A DNA stretch of 64,000 nt from Synchiropus splendidus (taxonomy: Eukaryota; Chordata; Actinopteri; Syngnathiformes; Callionymidae): NCBI RefSeq assembly GCF_027744825.2, contig NC_071334.1:4235437-4299436 (forward strand), in the 5' to 3' direction. A program made the position numbers and the translations under genes. Of the stretch, positions 45,865-57,786 are shown piece after piece (position 1 is the first letter of the stretch; each line of letters starts with the position of its first letter). Below the pieces are notes generated by a model, which was not told where the DNA came from, ran no database searches, and was given only the letters and a program-made list of their open reading frames with translations.

Positions 45865-48355
45865 TACATTGGAAATAATTGCGGCACACAAACAACAAAA
45901 TTAGAATAGCTACATTTCCAATTTTGAAGTTTGACCTATTCTAGTTCCCAAAGTATTATTTATTAGAATTCCAGCAAAGAATAATAAAAATACAAATATT
46001 TTCAGTCGGTCAATCTCTCTCACACCAAATGGCACTATGGAAAAAAACCCACAACATTTTGACAACATTGAGCGGATGCAGAGAAACTTCACTCAGGGCA
46101 TCAGTGGACAGTGGACTTTGTTTTTCAAAGTGAAATGGGCAGAAATATCAGTGGAAACATTGCAAAACGCTATTAGCGCTTATGGGACACATTTCACTGT
46201 TGTACTCTCAATGAATGATACTCCCATCGAGTATTAGCAAAGACTCAAGTAGTTGTTGTTCACCAGACATTTATCCGTCTTCTCATATCGACCCAAAATG
46301 CCGTCAGAATGATGCAAACATGTATGAGTGACATTAACTCACGACAGAAACATGTAGTTGACATACATTAAAGAAATGAAAATACCTCATTGTCCTCATT
46401 AAAATACTCAACAGGGAATCGTTTCCAGAGTACGAGATTCTGTGTTCGAGCCCCTCTTTTTTCAAGCGGGAGGCGATGCATTTCCCTCCACTGGAACACC
46501 GCAGCGTCAACACTGGACGCAAAAGTCCACCTGCAAATGGTCCCTATTGGACGCCTTGCAAGTGAGAATGCGTCAGGTTGGAATGGACCTCATGACATCG
46601 GATTAGAGCACGAGCATGTTCATCAATTTCCTCAAGTCATCGGAGCAGACTCTATTCTGGTCACAGCACACAAGATCACACACCGGAGTTGTTCTTTTTC
46701 ATTTCCGATCTCATCAGCGCGTGTCCTGCACGATCACACTGTCTTCATCACACGGTGCCAAGCCTCGTGTTCGTGACACACATTGGAATGGATATCCACT
46801 TTTGGCTACGGGAGGCAGAGAGTCAGTTTCCATCGACCCGGCCGTGGATGAAGGGCTCCTGACGCTCATCGGCTCTGTCAGCTCCTGTGATGGCTGCCTG
46901 TCTCATCCGCCCGCTTCCTCAACACTGACAGGATGTGACGGGAGATGATACCGAACAACGCCGCGCTTGGCGCTCAGACGTTAGCAGGGGGCCCCAGGGC
47001 GTCAAAGACCCTGACAGACGCCACTTTGTAGCTTCGGTCTTAAACTGGCGCTTGATACAAATTGAGGTTGGCTTTCTGTTGGCAAGAGGGAAGAGCAGAA
47101 AGAGTGGAAATACAGTCAGAGAAGTGACTTCAGGTCCGTTCTTTCTGGTCTGGCCTTTTTACACAAGCTGGATACGACTGAGCAGGAACCTTTCATTTCC
47201 CAGGTGCAGGTACGGTTCCTTGCTCTGGAGCAAAAGTCCAAATCCTTTAACTGAGAAAAGGAGTTTATGCCGATGACAAGATTGTCACTGTTTAGCCAAA
47301 AAGTTTTCAGTCTTTAAAAGTTTGTTTCCTGGATATTAAGGGGCAGTTGCCTGCGATTCCAATGTAGCAGTCAAAGACGATACAAAAAAAAGCAAAATGA
47401 TAAATGCTCATTTTTTCACATGATTGCACTATAATTACAAACTAAAGCCCATAATACAATTTTAACCACGATATAATATCTGTCGATCGCAATATCAATA
47501 TTCCCCCCTTTATTCCATCGGAGGCTCTCGGAATGGACCCGGCACGGTCAACTAATTGCATTGAATTGTCATTACTTTTGAGAGAGCGTTTGTTTTAATG
47601 CTGAGAGAAGATGATGAATCGTGCGCTCCAGAGATGAGTCATGGGGGGCCGGTGGGGAGGGGGGGGGGGGGGGGGGGGGGGGGATAATTTAGTGTTTGGG
47701 CTCAAAGACTTTTTACATGAAAATGGGATGGGAACTCGTGGCGGTGTTTTCAGGAAGTGGATGTAATGTCTATTTTATAAAAATGAGGACGGAACATGAG
47801 CTTAAACCGGGGCTGATGGATGCCTGTGCCCTTGAATGCAACTATGCTGTCATGCACCGTATCGACTTTTTCTACGCTTTAAATGGTGCACAGATTGTGT
47901 TTAAAAAAAGTATGTTACTTTTTTATAAAGAAGATTCTTCCTGCTTCATATATTTCCTTTTTTGATGACATTTTAAGGGATGGTTTGAAGTTGGCGGAAG
48001 GGATCCGGTGCTGCTGGTGTACTGTAGTTCCATGTGGGTTTAGGAACGTTTTAAAGCTTTTAGTTCTATGTATTATTCCTGTTGCTGCTTACAATCCCCG
48101 CTGCATTCAGAGGATGATAAAAACTGACTTCATAATGGTAGGTTTTCTTGAATTAAAATAATAAATAATAGTGATAAAATAAAACGAAAATGAAACATAA
48201 ATCAATCTGACCATGTTGACAAAGTGTGTTGTCGAAATCCCACTCAAGAATGCAGTGCTTTATCTAGTTATTCAATGTATTAATTGTCATGTTCCATATA
48301 CAAATATTTGACAATAATATTTGACAATAATAAAATCTTTTTTTTTCTCATTTTA
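45865..48355. other. low-copy DNA with a long G run, no gene recognised
   Basis: 46390-47276 contains frames of 128, 110 and 113 codons in different registers with no domain. 46505-46560 has GGACGCAAAAGTCCACC, a faint MITE-D echo. No gene supported. Confidence 0.4.
47659..47683. repeat. poly-G run of 25
   Basis: Twenty-five consecutive G, preceded by GGCCGGTGGGGA. Likely to form G-quadruplex structures and to be length-polymorphic or assembly-uncertain. Confidence 0.95.
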
Positions 48356-48356
48356 A

Positions 48357-48358
<2 letters not shown>

Positions 48359-48417
<59 letters not shown>

Positions 48418-48425
48418 TTTTTTTT
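48359..48425. repeat. (TA)n followed by poly-T
   Basis: About 21 TA units then about 26 T. May mark the tail of an eroded retroposon on the minus strand. Confidence 0.95.
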
Positions 48426-49149
48426 AAACATTAAAATGACAGCTATTATAACTTTTTCCATCACAACACATTGTCCCTCGTGTTAAACGTGACTTCCATC
48501 AAGTTGAATATTGTGCCACAAACCGCAGCGTGGTCACACCTATATGTATACTGTATATACTGCAAATGAAAAGCTGTTTTCTTGAGGGAGAAGAAGAGTA
48601 GGTGTGATACCGTGACACACACTATCTTTTGAGCAGGGTGTTGTTGTTTTGACACCGAGGCATCACTCACAGCCATGTACTGTTATGAAAGTGACGTTGA
48701 AAGCGATACTTCAACATTTCAAAAACGGGCTTCTCACAGATGGGCAATAAAAGTGATTGATGTTGACAAGGCCGCTTTGGTGGTGAGGTGGGGCCAGATG
48801 TTCCCAACAGGGCTTTCTTCACGTCTGAGCATCGCACATGATTTCATCATTTCATTTCATTATTTCATCAGAGTAATGTACATGTTCGTGTTAATACCAT
48901 TCAACGGTGTGATGGGACTTCAGCCAGCAGCAGCGAGATGTTGGTGAAAGGTTTCTTTTTTTTGGTTTTCATGTACCCCGGTGATGCATAACTGACCACG
49001 ATGAATTCCAGATACGACAGCAGAACAAAGTTTGGAGATGCCGTGGCGACATCTGAAGGTGCGGACCGGTTGCGGACGCATGCACATTGGAGTGAAATTC
49101 TCACGACTAAAAACTAGCGTCTTTATCATCATTAATTCAACACGTGTGG
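48426..49149. other. low-copy DNA, no gene recognised
   Basis: No shared repeat or gene. Confidence 0.45.
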
Positions 49150-49368
49150 TACTGATGGGAAGACGAGGCTTCATGAAACAGTACTGCATGGTTGATGACA
49201 CAGTGTCCTCCTTTTCAGAGGCCACTAGATGGCGCTCTTGGTTTAGAAATAATGTGAGGTTTCATTGAATGAGTTGTTGAAGTCCAAACATTTTACAGCA
49301 GACGGCGCCATCTGGTGGCCTCTGAAAATCAGGACACTGTTTCATGAAACCTGATCCACCCATCACAA
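49150..49368 (-). mobile_element. MITE-A copy 6, near-complete
   Basis: Ends TACTGATGGG and CCATCACAA. Motifs CCACTAGATGGCGC (49222-49235) and inverted GCGCCATCTGGTGG (49305-49318), both perfect to consensus and 83 bp apart. Same insertion orientation as 18443-18660. Flanks have lost the target duplication. Confidence 0.85.
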
Positions 49369-49847
49369 CAATGTCAAAATTCCACCCTTTCGTACTTGTT
49401 TCTTTCTCTGTCAGATCATGTCACGAGTCGGGAGCGATTGACTCTCGACACCAATAGAGAATTTTTTTTTTTTTTGGGGTAATCATTGTACACGTTAAAC
49501 ATTGATGATTCTGGTCGTGTTTTTTTTAGCTAACAAAAACTGTCTGCCATACTTCTTAGTACACAAACCATTTGCTTCCATGCATAACTGACTCAACTTC
49601 ATAGCTACGTAATCCAGAAAACTCAACCCCTTCAATCTGGATTGAATATGTTCTAGTATCATATATATGTAACAAGTATGTTTTTTATGCGTGAAGTTTG
49701 TTAAAATTCCTTTTGTTCCTATTGGTTTTCTACTTTTATTTTCAGGAGCTATTACTTCATATTTATGCACCAGACACTATTGAATTTTGTTTGTGGTGTT
49801 AATTTGAAGGGTGATGCTCTGCGTTATGACGGACGTTTGTCAGTTTT
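49369..49847. other. low-copy DNA, no gene recognised
   Basis: T run at about 49463-49474. Nothing identified. Confidence 0.45.
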
Positions 49848-50460
49848 TTTCGCTGGACTCTGTCAGTTAGTAGTTGAAAATTAATGTTTCAACATCTAAA
49901 CCAGTCATTTTAAGTGAAGATAAGAACTATATTGTTCATGTTTGAGTGTTTCATGGAGTTGCCGTCATGTTCGTGAAAAGTGTGCTTAACTGTTAGCCAC
50001 GTGGATGTGCATGCTTCACTGTGACTGTCTATTTTGATGTGTAGGAAAGCAACGGTTGTGTTGAGACCCAACCCAGTGTGACTTTGTCTTTTCTTTTGTC
50101 CAGGTATGTGATTTGTGTTCATCAAAGAGCCAGTGTGTATTTAGTCCCTGAATGTTTTTTTATGACATTTTTTTTTTAATAATCCACTGTTTATTTTATA
50201 GTATGTCATGAGGGATTGTCTTTTCTTTTGTACAGGTATGTGATTTGTGTATTTAGTCCATGAATGTTTGTGTATGTTTTTTTGTAATAATCCACTGTTT
50301 ATTTTATAATATGTCATGTGGGTCTCATACTACACTATAGGATCACTAGTTCAGAAGTGCTCTCTTTTTCACTGGACTCCGTCAGTGGGTGAGCAGCGGT
50401 TGAGTCGAGACGCCAACCCAGTGTGACTTTGTCTTCTCTTGTGTCCAGTCGTCCAGTAAA
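49848..50460. repeat. local segmental duplication
   Basis: GGTATGTGATTTGTGT, TAATAATCCACTGTTTATTT and TATGTCATG occur at about 50103-50210 and again at 50236-50320. The block GCTGGACTCTGTCAGTTAG ... CAACCCAGTGTGACTTTGTC at 49852-50090 recurs as CACTGGACTCCGTCAGTGG ... CAACCCAGTGTGACTTTGTC at 50370-50432. Two rounds of duplication are implied. No coding. Confidence 0.65.
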
Positions 50461-52126
50461 GAAATCTGCAAAGCTGAAACCTGAGCGGACACATTGTGTT
50501 GAAACAAGGGAAGAATAAAGGGGTTCCATCTACTGTACATGTATCGCATAGATCAACTTGAGCCGTGAGTCTCAGACCACATAATTCTCGCTGTATTTTG
50601 GTGTTTGGGTAAGTGGACCCGAGGCGGTGTTTTGACCTGGACCCCTCGGAATGTAACCAAACATACATTATTCCGTCCTGTTTAACATCCATCACCTTAA
50701 AAGTCTCCACCAGTGAGGTCATTTCATCTCTCCTTCCTATTATTCACGGTGGAAATATGTTTGCCGTGCTCTGCCCGAGCCGTGTGTGAGCGCATGTGTG
50801 CGTGGCCGCAGAGTGCGGCTTATTAAGTAGCTATCGATTGTGATTTGATTAAACTCTTGCTAATTTGCTGCAAACCAGCGAGACATTTAATCAAATAAAA
50901 ATCAATAGCGTCTTAAGAGCCCTTGGTACATCCCTGGAATGAAGGGGTGGGAGGGAGGCGGCAGCGGCGGCGGCGGGGGGGGCTACAGCGAAGGTGTTAT
51001 AAATTACTGGCGGGAGCGATTCGGCCGATACGATAATGTCGGAGGAGAGAGAAACGGACAGAGACAGAGAGAGGGCGAGAGAGGGGCGGAGTCCGCAGGA
51101 TCTGTCACTCTTATGGTGTTGCCATGCCATGGATTGGTGCTCAGCAGGGAACAATTGGCCTTGGTGTTTCAATTCCACGGAGAAGAATTAGCTGCTGCTG
51201 TCGAGGAATACAAAGAGAATTATTGTTGTATTATTCTGTAGAGCATAGAGAAAAAGAAAAAAAAGGGAGTCACATTGTCGCCGGAGTGGACATCTGTTCA
51301 ACGGTTCGGGCTGAGGAATAGTGTGGCGCCGACAATTAGGCACTGAAGTTGTTGTTTATCTGCACTGAGGGACTCGCAGTCGGTCTGGATGAAGACCGAG
51401 CCGCGCACCAAACACAGGCGACGTGAAGACACTGCTCAGCCTTGTGAGGAAGATAGCCGAGTATTGAATACAATAACATTTAAAAAGTGACGTTAGTCTT
51501 ATTCTGGCTTGTTCATGTGCTTGTATCATTCTTTTGAGGTCTGTATAGTTTAACTTTTCTGCTCAGTCCAGATGAATGTCAACCCTGGTATACTGTATTC
51601 CTCGCCATGAAGTGTCATTTGAGAAGGTGAAAATAAACGGTACATGAGTCTGTTAACATGGACGGTCGGAGGGCAGGAATGCAACATTGGATAGTGAAAG
51701 TGAACCCTCGAGGGCAGAGGTGACAAGCGTAATCGTTTAAGAGACCAAAACTTCAAACGCAGATCCAGTCGTGGGCTGAACAAAAATCATGTTTACGCAA
51801 CAATGAATGGAATTTTTTTTTTTTTTATAGGAAAGCAGCTGGCACAGAAATGGATCTCATGCACCATTTTTTTTATGATTGAAGATTGTGTTTTTAGCTT
51901 CAAAATACATGAAATCTCCATCTTCACCTCTGGAACTGTTTTTCTTCTTGAAACACAACCAAATTCTTTTTTACCTGCAACACATTTTAGGCATTTACCA
52001 GAGTTTATTCTCCGTTTGATTGTCTCTCGAAAAGCAAGGCTTTGACCACTGATCTTTATACAGTCGGTCATGAGAGCCTCATGCTTGTTGGTGATCTGGA
52101 TTTTGGTTCATATTGAAATACCTGAC
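50461..52126. other. low-copy DNA with candidate regulatory blocks
   Basis: No gene recognised. 50758-50930 includes a strong imperfect inverted repeat (see separate entry). 51110-51240 is another complex block with SOX-like (ACAATTGG) and GAATTA cores, preceded by a GGC-rich stretch (50948-50985). T run at 51813-51826. Confidence 0.4.
50831..50908. promoter_or_regulatory. candidate regulatory inverted pair of PBX/HOX-like sites
   Basis: The left arm 50831-50853 contains TGATTTGATTAAA. The right arm 50886-50908 starts TTTAATCAAATA and is its reverse complement at 20 of 23 positions. The 32-nt spacer contains GCTAATTTGC. The TGATTTGATTAA cores resemble PBX/TALE-HOX composite sites. Not part of any repeat family seen here. 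Conservation and function are inference. Confidence 0.35.
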
Positions 52127-52330
52127 TATTGAAGGGTCCATGAGGCTTCATGAAACAGTCTCCTGATTTTCAGAGGACACCAGATGGCGCTGTCTGCTGT
52201 AAAATGTTCAGACTTGGAAACCTCACATCATCTCTAAACCAAGAGCGCCATCTAGTGGCCTCTGAAAATGAGGACACTGTTTCATCAACCCTGCAACACT
52301 GTTTCATGAAACCTCATCTACCCATCACTA
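52127..52330 (+). mobile_element. MITE-A copy 7
   Basis: The left end TATTGAAGGG is diverged; the right CCATCACTA is intact. Left motif ACACCAGATGGCGC (52177-52190, one mismatch) and right GCGCCATCTAGTGG (52245-52258, perfect). An internal deletion leaves 68 bp between them. Confidence 0.8.
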
Positions 52331-52460
52331 GCATTTATAGCTGTTAGAGGCTTCATAACACATGGCAAGCCACATTTGACCCTCAGGTTTTGAGTGTGAC
52401 CCGTGCTCTAGAGTTTTGTTCATTATTTTTATGTGAGTGGAAGTAATGCATGTATATGCA

Positions 52461-52509
<49 letters not shown>

Positions 52510-54171
52510 TAACTTACGACCTGTTGGACTTACGTCCAGCCATACTTTTGAACACGGCCAGCAGATGCTTATTTGTTTTTTTTATTCAATGTCTGGCATG
52601 TATCTCATACATATATGATATGATATTGATGCTTCTCATATTAATCCAACATCTCGCAACATCTCGAGGAATATTTTTAAGCAAAAAATGTCTTTGCCTT
52701 TTGATGATTTCTCAATGATTTAATAATTCTGTGTTGATAATAAATGATGCATTTCAAAACTGTAATGTGTAATGAAGACTAAACAAAAGCATTTTTGACA
52801 CATTTATATGAAAAATAAATAAATAAATAAAACATCAAGTAATTAGTTTATTTTCATTAGATGGGGGAACATATATTAACATCAATAAACTACTTATTCA
52901 TACATGCATTAGCAACATATTAGCCTGTAAGTAAAGCACTGGTTTAATCTTGCTCAGGCTGACGATACTCTGCTATGGAATGGTCCCTGAAAGTTCGCTC
53001 TGAACAACACCATAACTACTGACTATTAACAGTTACATCTAAAGCGCGACCGGTTGTTCTTTAACCCACCCTACTTATTTTGAAATGTGAAATATTTACG
53101 ACCTCTTACTTGCAGTATTGGCGGCCTCGCCGTCACACACCAGCGTGTGAGGAAAGTCTCCCGCTGAGCTGCGAGTCACCGAGTCACCGGGTCACCCTGC
53201 GTGTTAGATGTCAATTACAGCTCCTCCATACGTCCCGCACCGCTACAATTTATCTTCATCCCTCCACGTTCACACCATGACCCCGCCACACGGCCCAGAA
53301 GGGACAGGCAAGCCGGCGCGCACACGTATGCACAACTCTAATAATCCTCGTCCCACGTCAACGTTTTGCTGGCGTCCATCAGCGCTGTTTGTTTATGGCT
53401 TTGCGATATGCATCTGGGAAATGGCGTCTCCCCGGAGACTCAATTACGCCTGGTATTTATGCTCTTCTGTATTGCTGTTTCTAACTTGTGTCACTTTGGC
53501 CACGGCGGCTCATCCATTAATCCGCTCATATACCTGCTGATGATGACAGAAATGAGCAGCGTCGCCTTGAAACAACCCACACAGTGAGTGTTGCTCATTG
53601 ATTGTGTGGGATTATTTCAGGGCCACGTTTCTATGAGCCGCTTTAATTAATGGTGCACGACCCGATCATCAGCGCTGAGCCCCAATTACGCAGCGGCTAT
53701 GTAAAAGGCATCAAACACAATGTGTCATTTTGCTCAGCAAGCACTCTGTCCCATCTGGCCCCACTGACTACTGTGGCTCATTGTCTAAATATAGGGATGA
53801 AGACAAAGTGTTATCATTTGCCAAAAGCCCCTGACAATAATGATGAATGAAGACTTTTGCCTTTTTCCTTTACGTTGCCCTCTGAAATCACTGCTTAAGG
53901 CCATTTTCCCCTCTCCTCACACCCCCTCATCCCTCATCGTTCGTCCCAGCCTCATTCCTTATGTGATGTTCACCTGACTAAATAAACAGGAACCAACCAG
54001 GAAAACCAGGAAAAACCAGGAAATGAACATTGTATTTCAGTGAAAAAATGCTTCTGGATCTGTTGCGAAATATTGTTGAACAATTTGGCAATCTGTCAAT
54101 GCTAATATTTCACCTCTACAGCGCACATTTTGCCCATTTTTCCGACAACGTTATTGAGCATCGCAGTAAAG
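52331..54171. other. low-copy DNA with candidate regulatory blocks
   Basis: (TA)n at 52462-52507. 53140-53870 is repeat-free complex sequence with CAATTAC, TTTAATTAATGG, an ATATGCAT octamer-like site and the palindrome GTCTCCCCGGAGAC (53426-53439). Short GGAAAAACCAGGAAA repeats at about 53990-54025. The 110- and 73-codon plus frames at 53208-53587 overlap in different frames and are not supported as genes. Confidence 0.4.
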
Positions 54172-54548
54172 CAGTGCTTCTCAACTATTTTCTCCCCAGG
54201 AAGAAGTGAATGTTTCTCACCCTGCCCACACAACTCGCTGCCTCCTCTGTAAATAGTATAATTTGTCTATAAAATTATCAAAAGTACACCTCCACATGAC
54301 ATTGTATCCTGGTCAACGTTAAAGAAAAGAAAGTAACTTACAATAAAAAATTGCTTAATCATCATTATTTTTGTCCATAACAGAAAAAACAAAGTGCATT
54401 AAAAAAAAAAAAAAAACATGAGAGGATGTGAAACTACACTGTATTCTAGTACAGCAACAAAAGTATGTTCCCTGAGGTCACTTGCGCGCCCCGTGGCATC
54501 GCTCCGCGTCCCCCCCGGTGGTCCCGCCCCACTATTTGAGAAAGACTG
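54172..54548. mobile_element. hAT-like MITE, 377 bp
   Basis: Inverted ends: left CAGTGCTTCTCAACTATTTT; the right, read in reverse, is CAGTCTTTCTCAAATAGTGG. Flanks CAGTAAAG and GTGTTAAG agree at five of eight bases, consistent with an aged 8-bp duplication. A related copy lies in the other orientation at 61422-61590. An internal A/T run (54400-54416) is shared by both. No transposase. Confidence 0.65.
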
Positions 54549-54747
54549 GTGTTAAGGCAGCAAATTGTTCTGGTTTCTTCCTGTGAATAAATATCGGTTT
54601 TTGAAGCACTGGAGAGTGGAAAGACACAATATTTAGTCCAGCACTTACCACATTTGTGCCAGTTATTGGGAGGATTTAATTGCATTTCTTTCTTTTACAG
54701 AAAGTCAGTCAGGAACGTGCCGTTCACTGTCTTGAATTCAATTCAAG

Positions 54748-55320
54748 TACCATAATTCCTGGAGCTTAAGCTGCTACTTTTTTCTTGTGGTCTGAACTCT
54801 GCATCTTATACAGCGACGCTGATATATATGGATTTTTACAGACTAAAGTGCCTCATGCTGCCAAAATATTGAGCCTGGTCACCTCAAACCCATGACATCA
54901 AAGGTGTTTTATTGACCTTAAAGCGCTCAAAATGCGATGTTGTCGCCCACGTGGCCGCAGCTCCGCCCACAGAGCCGATCTCCTGGAGGAGCGGAGACGA
55001 GAAGCAGCAGCTGAGACCAGCTGTGGTGTCGGAACTTGGGACACATTTTGAGCGCTTTAATGTCAATAAAAGATGTGAGGAGTTGATGATTCCAGTTCAG
55101 AACATTGGCCAGTTTGTTTCATGAGTCAGTCTCCATGCTGGAGCCCGTTTATCAAACTAGTTTAGAAGTGATCCTCATGCATTTTTAAGCCTTTCTACGG
55201 CGCAGACAGCACCACTGCACCTGCGGCTTACAGATCGCTGCGGCTCATGTAGGAACAAGATCTGTTTCCCTTCTTAAATTTAAAAAAAATTACAGTGCTC
55301 TCTATAGTCTGGGATTCAGA
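54748..55320 (+). mobile_element. MITE-B copy 4, near full length
   Basis: The left terminus TACCATAATTCCTGGAGC is the inverted partner of the right terminus seen in copy 5 (CCGGAATTTACGGTA). Internal blocks are co-linear with the other copies, including TGACCTTAAAGCGCTCAAAA and its inverted partner TTTTGAGCGCTTTAATGTCA. AP-1 site TGAGTCA at 55122-55128. The right terminus is eroded. No gene. Confidence 0.75.
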
Positions 55321-57786
55321 GTGATAAAAAAAATCTAGTGGCTGTATGTAAGTTTGTGATGTACAATACTGTATAACCACTCTTCCACCTTTAGGTTCAT
55401 TGTACTCGGATACCATGCAGATTTTATTCAAATATAATTTATGAACCTTATCAGTTATCCACTCTAGATTGTATAATGGGACCAGGCTCGTGTTCTGTTC
55501 TGTTTCATTTGGATGTTCTTCCTCTGTGCGTTTCCTCAGCGCACTGCAACAGCCCAAAACCATAGATCCCCTAAAAGCTCAGCGTGCTCAATAAGCGTGA
55601 GCATGTCTGCATGTGCCCTGCGATTACTCAACTGAACAAAGACAACTACTGAATGGATGATTGGTATGTGTCTTTAGAGCACTGTTTTTATGGGTTGTGG
55701 TTGATGGAAAATCATCTCTAGTTTTGCCACAGAACACCACCATATCGCACCCTTCATCCTTCAAATCTTGCCGCTTTCCTGGCTGAGTTTTGTCCTGTTT
55801 TGATCAATGTGGGAGAAGCAGCAATACACTTATATTTTGACTTGCATTGACCTTCTTTTCCTACAGTTTCCACCTTTTAATGCAGTGGTTGCACCACTCA
55901 TTTCATTTCATTCCTGATGTTTACATCACATATATTCATATTGATTTAGCGCCTAAGGCGATGAGCTTTGAAAGAAACCCAAATGTGAAACTAAATAAAA
56001 CAAAAAAATACATATAAATAACAATTAGATAGCGCTGTCTGCGCTTAAATATTTGGACTAGAACTACGGTCAATAACACTGTTTCAGGAAACCTCACCGC
56101 CTAAAACTCCACTACCATAATTACACCCAGCGAATGAGTAGGTGACGCCTAACTTAAAAGAAATGAATCATAAATAATAACAATCCATTCCCAATGCAAC
56201 ATTAAAGTTATCTGTGAGATTGGATCTGTTCAGAGTAATGATCATGAAATAAGGAAGCTCAAAACTTCAAATGTGAACGCATCAATGCTTTAGAGTGAGA
56301 TCACAGAGACATGCAAATCTATTGAAAAACAGACGCTTCAGACTCAAACCGACAGAATGAAAGGGATTTTTTAGACCACTGTTTGTGTCTCTCAACATGT
56401 GTATTTGGTCCAAGGACTCTCTGGTTCCCGTGGTCTTTTGTTATGCACGGTAACAAATGGGGCAGAGTTGGATGGGGAGGGGTTGATGCAATGATTGATC
56501 ACCAATTTTGCCAAACAACACCAAACTGGCCCCCTCACCCTCCGTATCAGAGCAACTTCCTGGTTGAGTAATGTCCCCGCTGACAGGGACGGATAAGGGA
56601 CATGCTTCAACGGGAGTGTTTGCCAGAGATTTGATGGAGGAGCAGCAGTGGGGTCGTATGTTGAAATAAAACCAGGGCTTTCCGTCTTCACCTTGTTTGT
56701 CAGCGGCGGACAGGACAACACACTGAGCCACTGTGAAGCTGCTGTATCTTGTACCGAAGAGAAACGTGGCCCGATAAGACCAGACAAAGAAGAAACACTG
56801 TGGCAGGAGAACAAACCAGTAGTAAACTAAACTAAACTACTGAAAGGAAAGCTTGAGATGTCTTTGACTGGTGTCGGTGAGTCATTAACGCCACGCTGTG
56901 TTTATCGGTATTATAGCGCTCTTCGCTACCAAAAAGAAAGATGTGGTAAATATTGTTGTCTATATTATTTGTGCAATGATTGGCATCTTCAGTGCCAGTA
57001 CATGTACAGACATGAGGAGCAAATAACCTGATCCTTTATTCCAAAATGTTGCTTGGTTTACAACTGAGATGGGCAGTTAAATTTCCTAACAGGCCACATT
57101 CTAAACTGTGACTGCTGAGAGGGGCCGCCATGCCAAAAGAAGGGCGGCGATGACTACGAAAAGCGACAGAAAAAAATGTGAAGTAGCAAGGACGAAATGA
57201 ACCATAAAAGGTTCAATGGAAGCCGTGATATTAGGAAGTGTAAATGTGGCAGGAACCCTAGAAAAATATTCCATTTAATTTGAATACAGATAATAATAAA
57301 ACTACAGCAGACATATCTATGACATATTAAAAGGAAATTAATTTCAAAAAATATTTTCAATTTTTTTTCAATGTATTTTAAGGAACAAAAAAACCTCACT
57401 AAAATGGCAGACGAAAAGACATTTTAGTCCTGAACGTGTTATAATTACTGTTGAAATTGTGACGCTAAGAAAGAAACAAGACAAAAAAAAAATAGTCAGA
57501 TAGATGACAACTTATATGTTGTATAGTTTCAGTCGGACCTCAGGAGTGCCGCAATAACACAGGCAAACGGCCACATATGGCCCACGGGCAGTACTTTTGC
57601 CAGGTCTTGTTTTCAATGTTGAGGATGTTCATCTGACTAAAACCTCTGTCTTCGCTGCTCAACAAGAGCCAAACACCATGGAGCAGAATAAATAACTTCT
57701 GTGGTCACCTGTCAAACAAACAGAGGCCAAAACACTGTAAGTATATGACTGTGTCACATTTATACTCTAACTACCTATTACTGACT
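55321..57786. other. low-copy DNA, no gene recognised; MITE-A fragment inside
   Basis: Mostly unremarkable. The minus-strand block 56392-56814 is open in two frames (140 and 96 codons) with a possible acceptor and a CAAACAAG/GTGAAG donor-like site, but I recognise no domain and do not call an exon. Confidence 0.4.
56021..56098 (+). mobile_element. MITE-A fragment, decayed
   Basis: ATTAGATAGCGCTGTCTGCG, then AATATTTGGACTAGAACTA and CACTGTTTCAGGAAACCTC match the left motif region and outer arm, with the centre deleted. Confidence 0.55.

Noticed and set aside
46429..46480. tRNA-like B box (TGTTCGAGCCC)
   Set aside because: No A box at the right distance and no cloverleaf.
56392..56814. candidate exon of a secreted or receptor protein on the minus strand
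   Set aside because: A cysteine-containing segment and donor-like site drew attention, but two frames are open and no family match could be supported.
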